DNA of 17,359 nt from JBKBXU01 sp046313675 (GTDB lineage Bacteria; Bacteroidota; Bacteroidia; Cytophagales; Cytophagaceae). The translations under genes were made by a program, and so were the position numbers. Shown piece after piece: positions 15,927-17,359 of the stretch (position 1 is the stretch's first letter; every line of letters begins with the position of its first letter). The stretch spans positions 1-17,359 of the forward strand of contig JBKBXU010000057.1 of assembly GCA_046313675.1 (NCBI GenBank), read 5' to 3'. Below the pieces are notes generated by a model. The model made no database searches, was not told where the DNA came from, and was given only the letters and a program-made list of their open reading frames with translations.

Positions 15927-15956
15927 AAAATTTAGCGCCCTGACAAACTAAGCAAA
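15927..15956 (-). promoter_or_regulatory. Candidate promoter of the Wzi-like gene
   Basis: On the minus strand TTTG (15953-15956) is followed after 18 nt by TAAATTTT (15927-15934), one mismatch from the -7 consensus TAnnTTTG. The implied leader to the Wzi-like ATG is about 50 nt. It lies in the 175-nt divergent gap shared with the deacetylase gene. Motif match only. Confidence 0.3.
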
Positions 15957-16002
15957 AATAAGATATTTCCAGCAATTTCCTTCCATTGTTCCATTTTACC
16001 TT

Positions 16003-16010
16003 TAAATTTG
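16003..16010 (+). promoter_or_regulatory. Candidate -7 element before the deacetylase gene
   Basis: TAAATTTG matches the Bacteroidetes -7 consensus fully and lies 34 nt before the ATG at 16045, giving a leader of about 29 nt. A clear TTTG -33 element is not seen at 19-20 nt upstream. Together with the candidate at 15927-15956 it suggests divergent promoters in this gap. Confidence 0.35.
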
Positions 16011-16044
16011 TCTAAATCGACTCAATTACTGTAAATATATAGAA

Positions 16045-17244
16045 ATGTTGCTGATCCATGTCAGAGAAATCACTCCCCGGGTGGAGTATATTTTTAAATT
16101 TATTTTTGATGAAATACTTAAAGTCCGTTATTCCTTGACAGACAATACGGAGGAGTTTATGGCTAGCAGTATATCAAAATTTTCCTATGGGCCAAGTATC
16201 ATTACAAATTCACCCTTACACTTCCTTTCAGTCAATTTACTTTTTGAAGATACGGTTGTTAGTCAGGAAATTCGTTTTTCCAACTGGGGAAGCGGCAAAG
16301 TCTTTTATAAAGTTGACAATCCCAATTTTCCTTTTGATCCCTTCGCCGCGTCTTTTTACATACTTTCACGATACGAAGAATACCTGCCTCATTCCAAAGA
16401 TAAACATCATCGTTATGACCCGGAAGGCAGTGTGTGTTTCAGAGGCGGTTTTCTGGAGAGGCCTATTATAAATGTTTGGGCTTACAAAATTAAAGAACTA
16501 TTAACTGAAGTGTATCCAGACCTGCATTTTAAAAATAATGGGTTTACTTTTTCACCCAGCATTGATATTGATAATGCGTATGCGTATAAGCATAAAGGTT
16601 TTGCCAGAGCATCTGCAAACCTGATATCTCATTTGATAAAATTCAGGTTCCAACGATTCTTAAAAAGGGTAAAAGTTCACCTTTCCCTCTTGGAAGACCC
16701 GTATGACTCTTATACAAAACAAGTAGAAATTCACCGAAAATATAATCTAAAGCCAAGCTATTTCATTCTTCTGGGAGACTATGGCCGCTTTGACAAAAAT
16801 ATTGCACCGTCCAATAAGACGTTTCAAAAACTCATAAAGGATTTAGATAATGAAGGAGAGGTTGGGCTGCACCCCTCCTATCGGTCTAATAAGGACAAAA
16901 AGATTTTATTTAAAGAAAAGGAAAGGCTTGAGCAGATTTTAGGAAGGAAGGTAAGTAAAAGTCGACAACATTTCATAAAACTTAGTCTTCCTGGAACCTA
17001 TAAAAAGCTTATGGAAGCAGGAATTGAAGAGGATTTTTCCATGGGATACCCTAACCGGTCAGGCTTCAGAGCAGGGACCTGTACTTCTTTCAGCTTTTAT
17101 GATCTGGAGAACAACAGTGTCACGGGGTTGAGAGTGCACCCTTTTGCCTTTATGGACACCACACTGAAAACGCATCAAAAAGTACGTTCTAAAGATGTTA
17201 CCTCAAAGGTACTTCCAATAATTAACGAGGTAAAACAAGTATAA
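16045..17244 (+). CDS. Polysaccharide deacetylase-like protein (DUF7033 plus NodB-type domain), C-terminus short
   Basis: A 399-residue protein of the Bacteroidetes type with an N-terminal DUF7033-like part (about residues 1-140, including FDPFAASFYILSRYEEYL) and a NodB-like deacetylase part. SPSIDIDNAYAY (170-181; Asp174/Asp176) fits the metal-binding aspartate motif. GLHPSYRS (274-281; His276) fits the H-x-x-S motif, and SRQHF and GFRAGTCTSFSFYDL match later family blocks. It would remove acetyl groups from a surface or peptidoglycan sugar. There is no signal peptide, so it is probably cytoplasmic. It reads divergently from the Wzi-like gene. Homologues as I remember them continue past the INEVKQV point with a WHNE-type motif for about 30-35 residues; here a TAA follows at once, so the enzyme may be truncated. 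Confidence 0.82.
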   Translation: MLLIHVREITPRVEYIFKFIFDEILKVRYSLTDNTEEFMASSISKFSYGPSIITNSPLHFLSVNLLFEDTVVSQEIRFSNWGSGKVFYKVDNPNFPFDPFAASFYILSRYEEYLPHSKDKHHRYDPEGSVCFRGGFLERPIINVWAYKIKELLTEVYPDLHFKNNGFTFSPSIDIDNAYAYKHKGFARASANLISHLIKFRFQRFLKRVKVHLSLLEDPYDSYTKQVEIHRKYNLKPSYFILLGDYGRFDKNIAPSNKTFQKLIKDLDNEGEVGLHPSYRSNKDKKILFKEKERLEQILGRKVSKSRQHFIKLSLPGTYKKLMEAGIEEDFSMGYPNRSGFRAGTCTSFSFYDLENNSVTGLRVHPFAFMDTTLKTHQKVRSKDVTSKVLPIINEVKQV

Positions 17245-17306
17245 ACGTAGATAGGATTTCGAATTTTTTACCTCCCAATCCTCTATGAAAAGGCCGATCT
17301 GTAATT

Positions 17307-17333
17307 CTCAGAATTTTCTGAGTATCCCTTTTT
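17307..17333 (+). terminator. Possible terminator after the deacetylase gene
   Basis: CTCAGAA (17307-17313) pairs with TTCTGAG (17316-17322) in a 7-bp stem with a 2-nt centre, followed by TATCCCTTTTTG. The stem is short and AT-rich, and the T-run starts about 7 nt after it, so it is weak evidence. Confidence 0.3.
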
Positions 17334-17359
17334 GATTTTCACACTTGAAACGCTCAATA

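Overview
The window looks like chromosomal DNA of a Bacteroidetes (Bacteroidota) bacterium, probably from the Cytophagales side of the phylum. The evidence is the AT-rich sequence, the TonB-dependent receptor with an N-terminal carboxypeptidase-like regulatory domain paired with a DUF4249 lipoprotein, a Wzi/RemB-type outer-membrane protein, a DUF7033-type polysaccharide deacetylase, very few Shine-Dalgarno sequences, and several TAnnTTTG-type -7 promoter elements. I saw no rRNA, tRNA, CRISPR array or complete insertion sequence.

Layout. (1) 1-4400, plus strand: a compact run of five genes, four joined by overlaps or a 5-nt gap. These are the 3' part of ftsH, a LUD-domain (LutC/YkgG-like) gene, lpxH, an exported beta-propeller-like protein and a YihY/BrkB membrane protein. 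The theme is envelope housekeeping: membrane-protein quality control, lipid A synthesis, and an inner-membrane protein of unclear role. (2) 4497-5446: two small tandem lipoproteins of unknown function that share a W-E-D-x-Y motif, closed by a strong hairpin at 5449-5484. (3) 5574-8716: a TonB-dependent receptor and a DUF4249 lipoprotein, a common Bacteroidetes pairing thought to act at the outer membrane. (4) 8723-10695: a long hairpin that reaches the start codon of a gene for a divergent protein with kinase-like catalytic motifs, overlapped by 4 nt with a gene for a membrane-anchored protein with three helix-hairpin-helix (ComEA-like) units.

(5) 10865-12046, minus strand: an FAD-dependent monooxygenase that looks like an accessory insertion. 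Behind it lies a decayed coding fragment resembling the end of an Ig/HYR-type adhesin repeat. (6) 12321-15869, minus strand: a Wzi-family outer-membrane protein followed by an MsbA-like ABC exporter. (7) 16045-17244, plus strand and divergent: a DUF7033/NodB-type polysaccharide deacetylase that appears shortened at its C-terminus. Regions 5 to 7 suggest export and modification of surface lipid or polysaccharide.

The parts least explained by known families are the kinase-like protein with its start-codon hairpin, the paired lipoproteins, and the degraded fragment beside the monooxygenase. I did not find convincing evidence for a wholly new multi-gene defence or mobile system.
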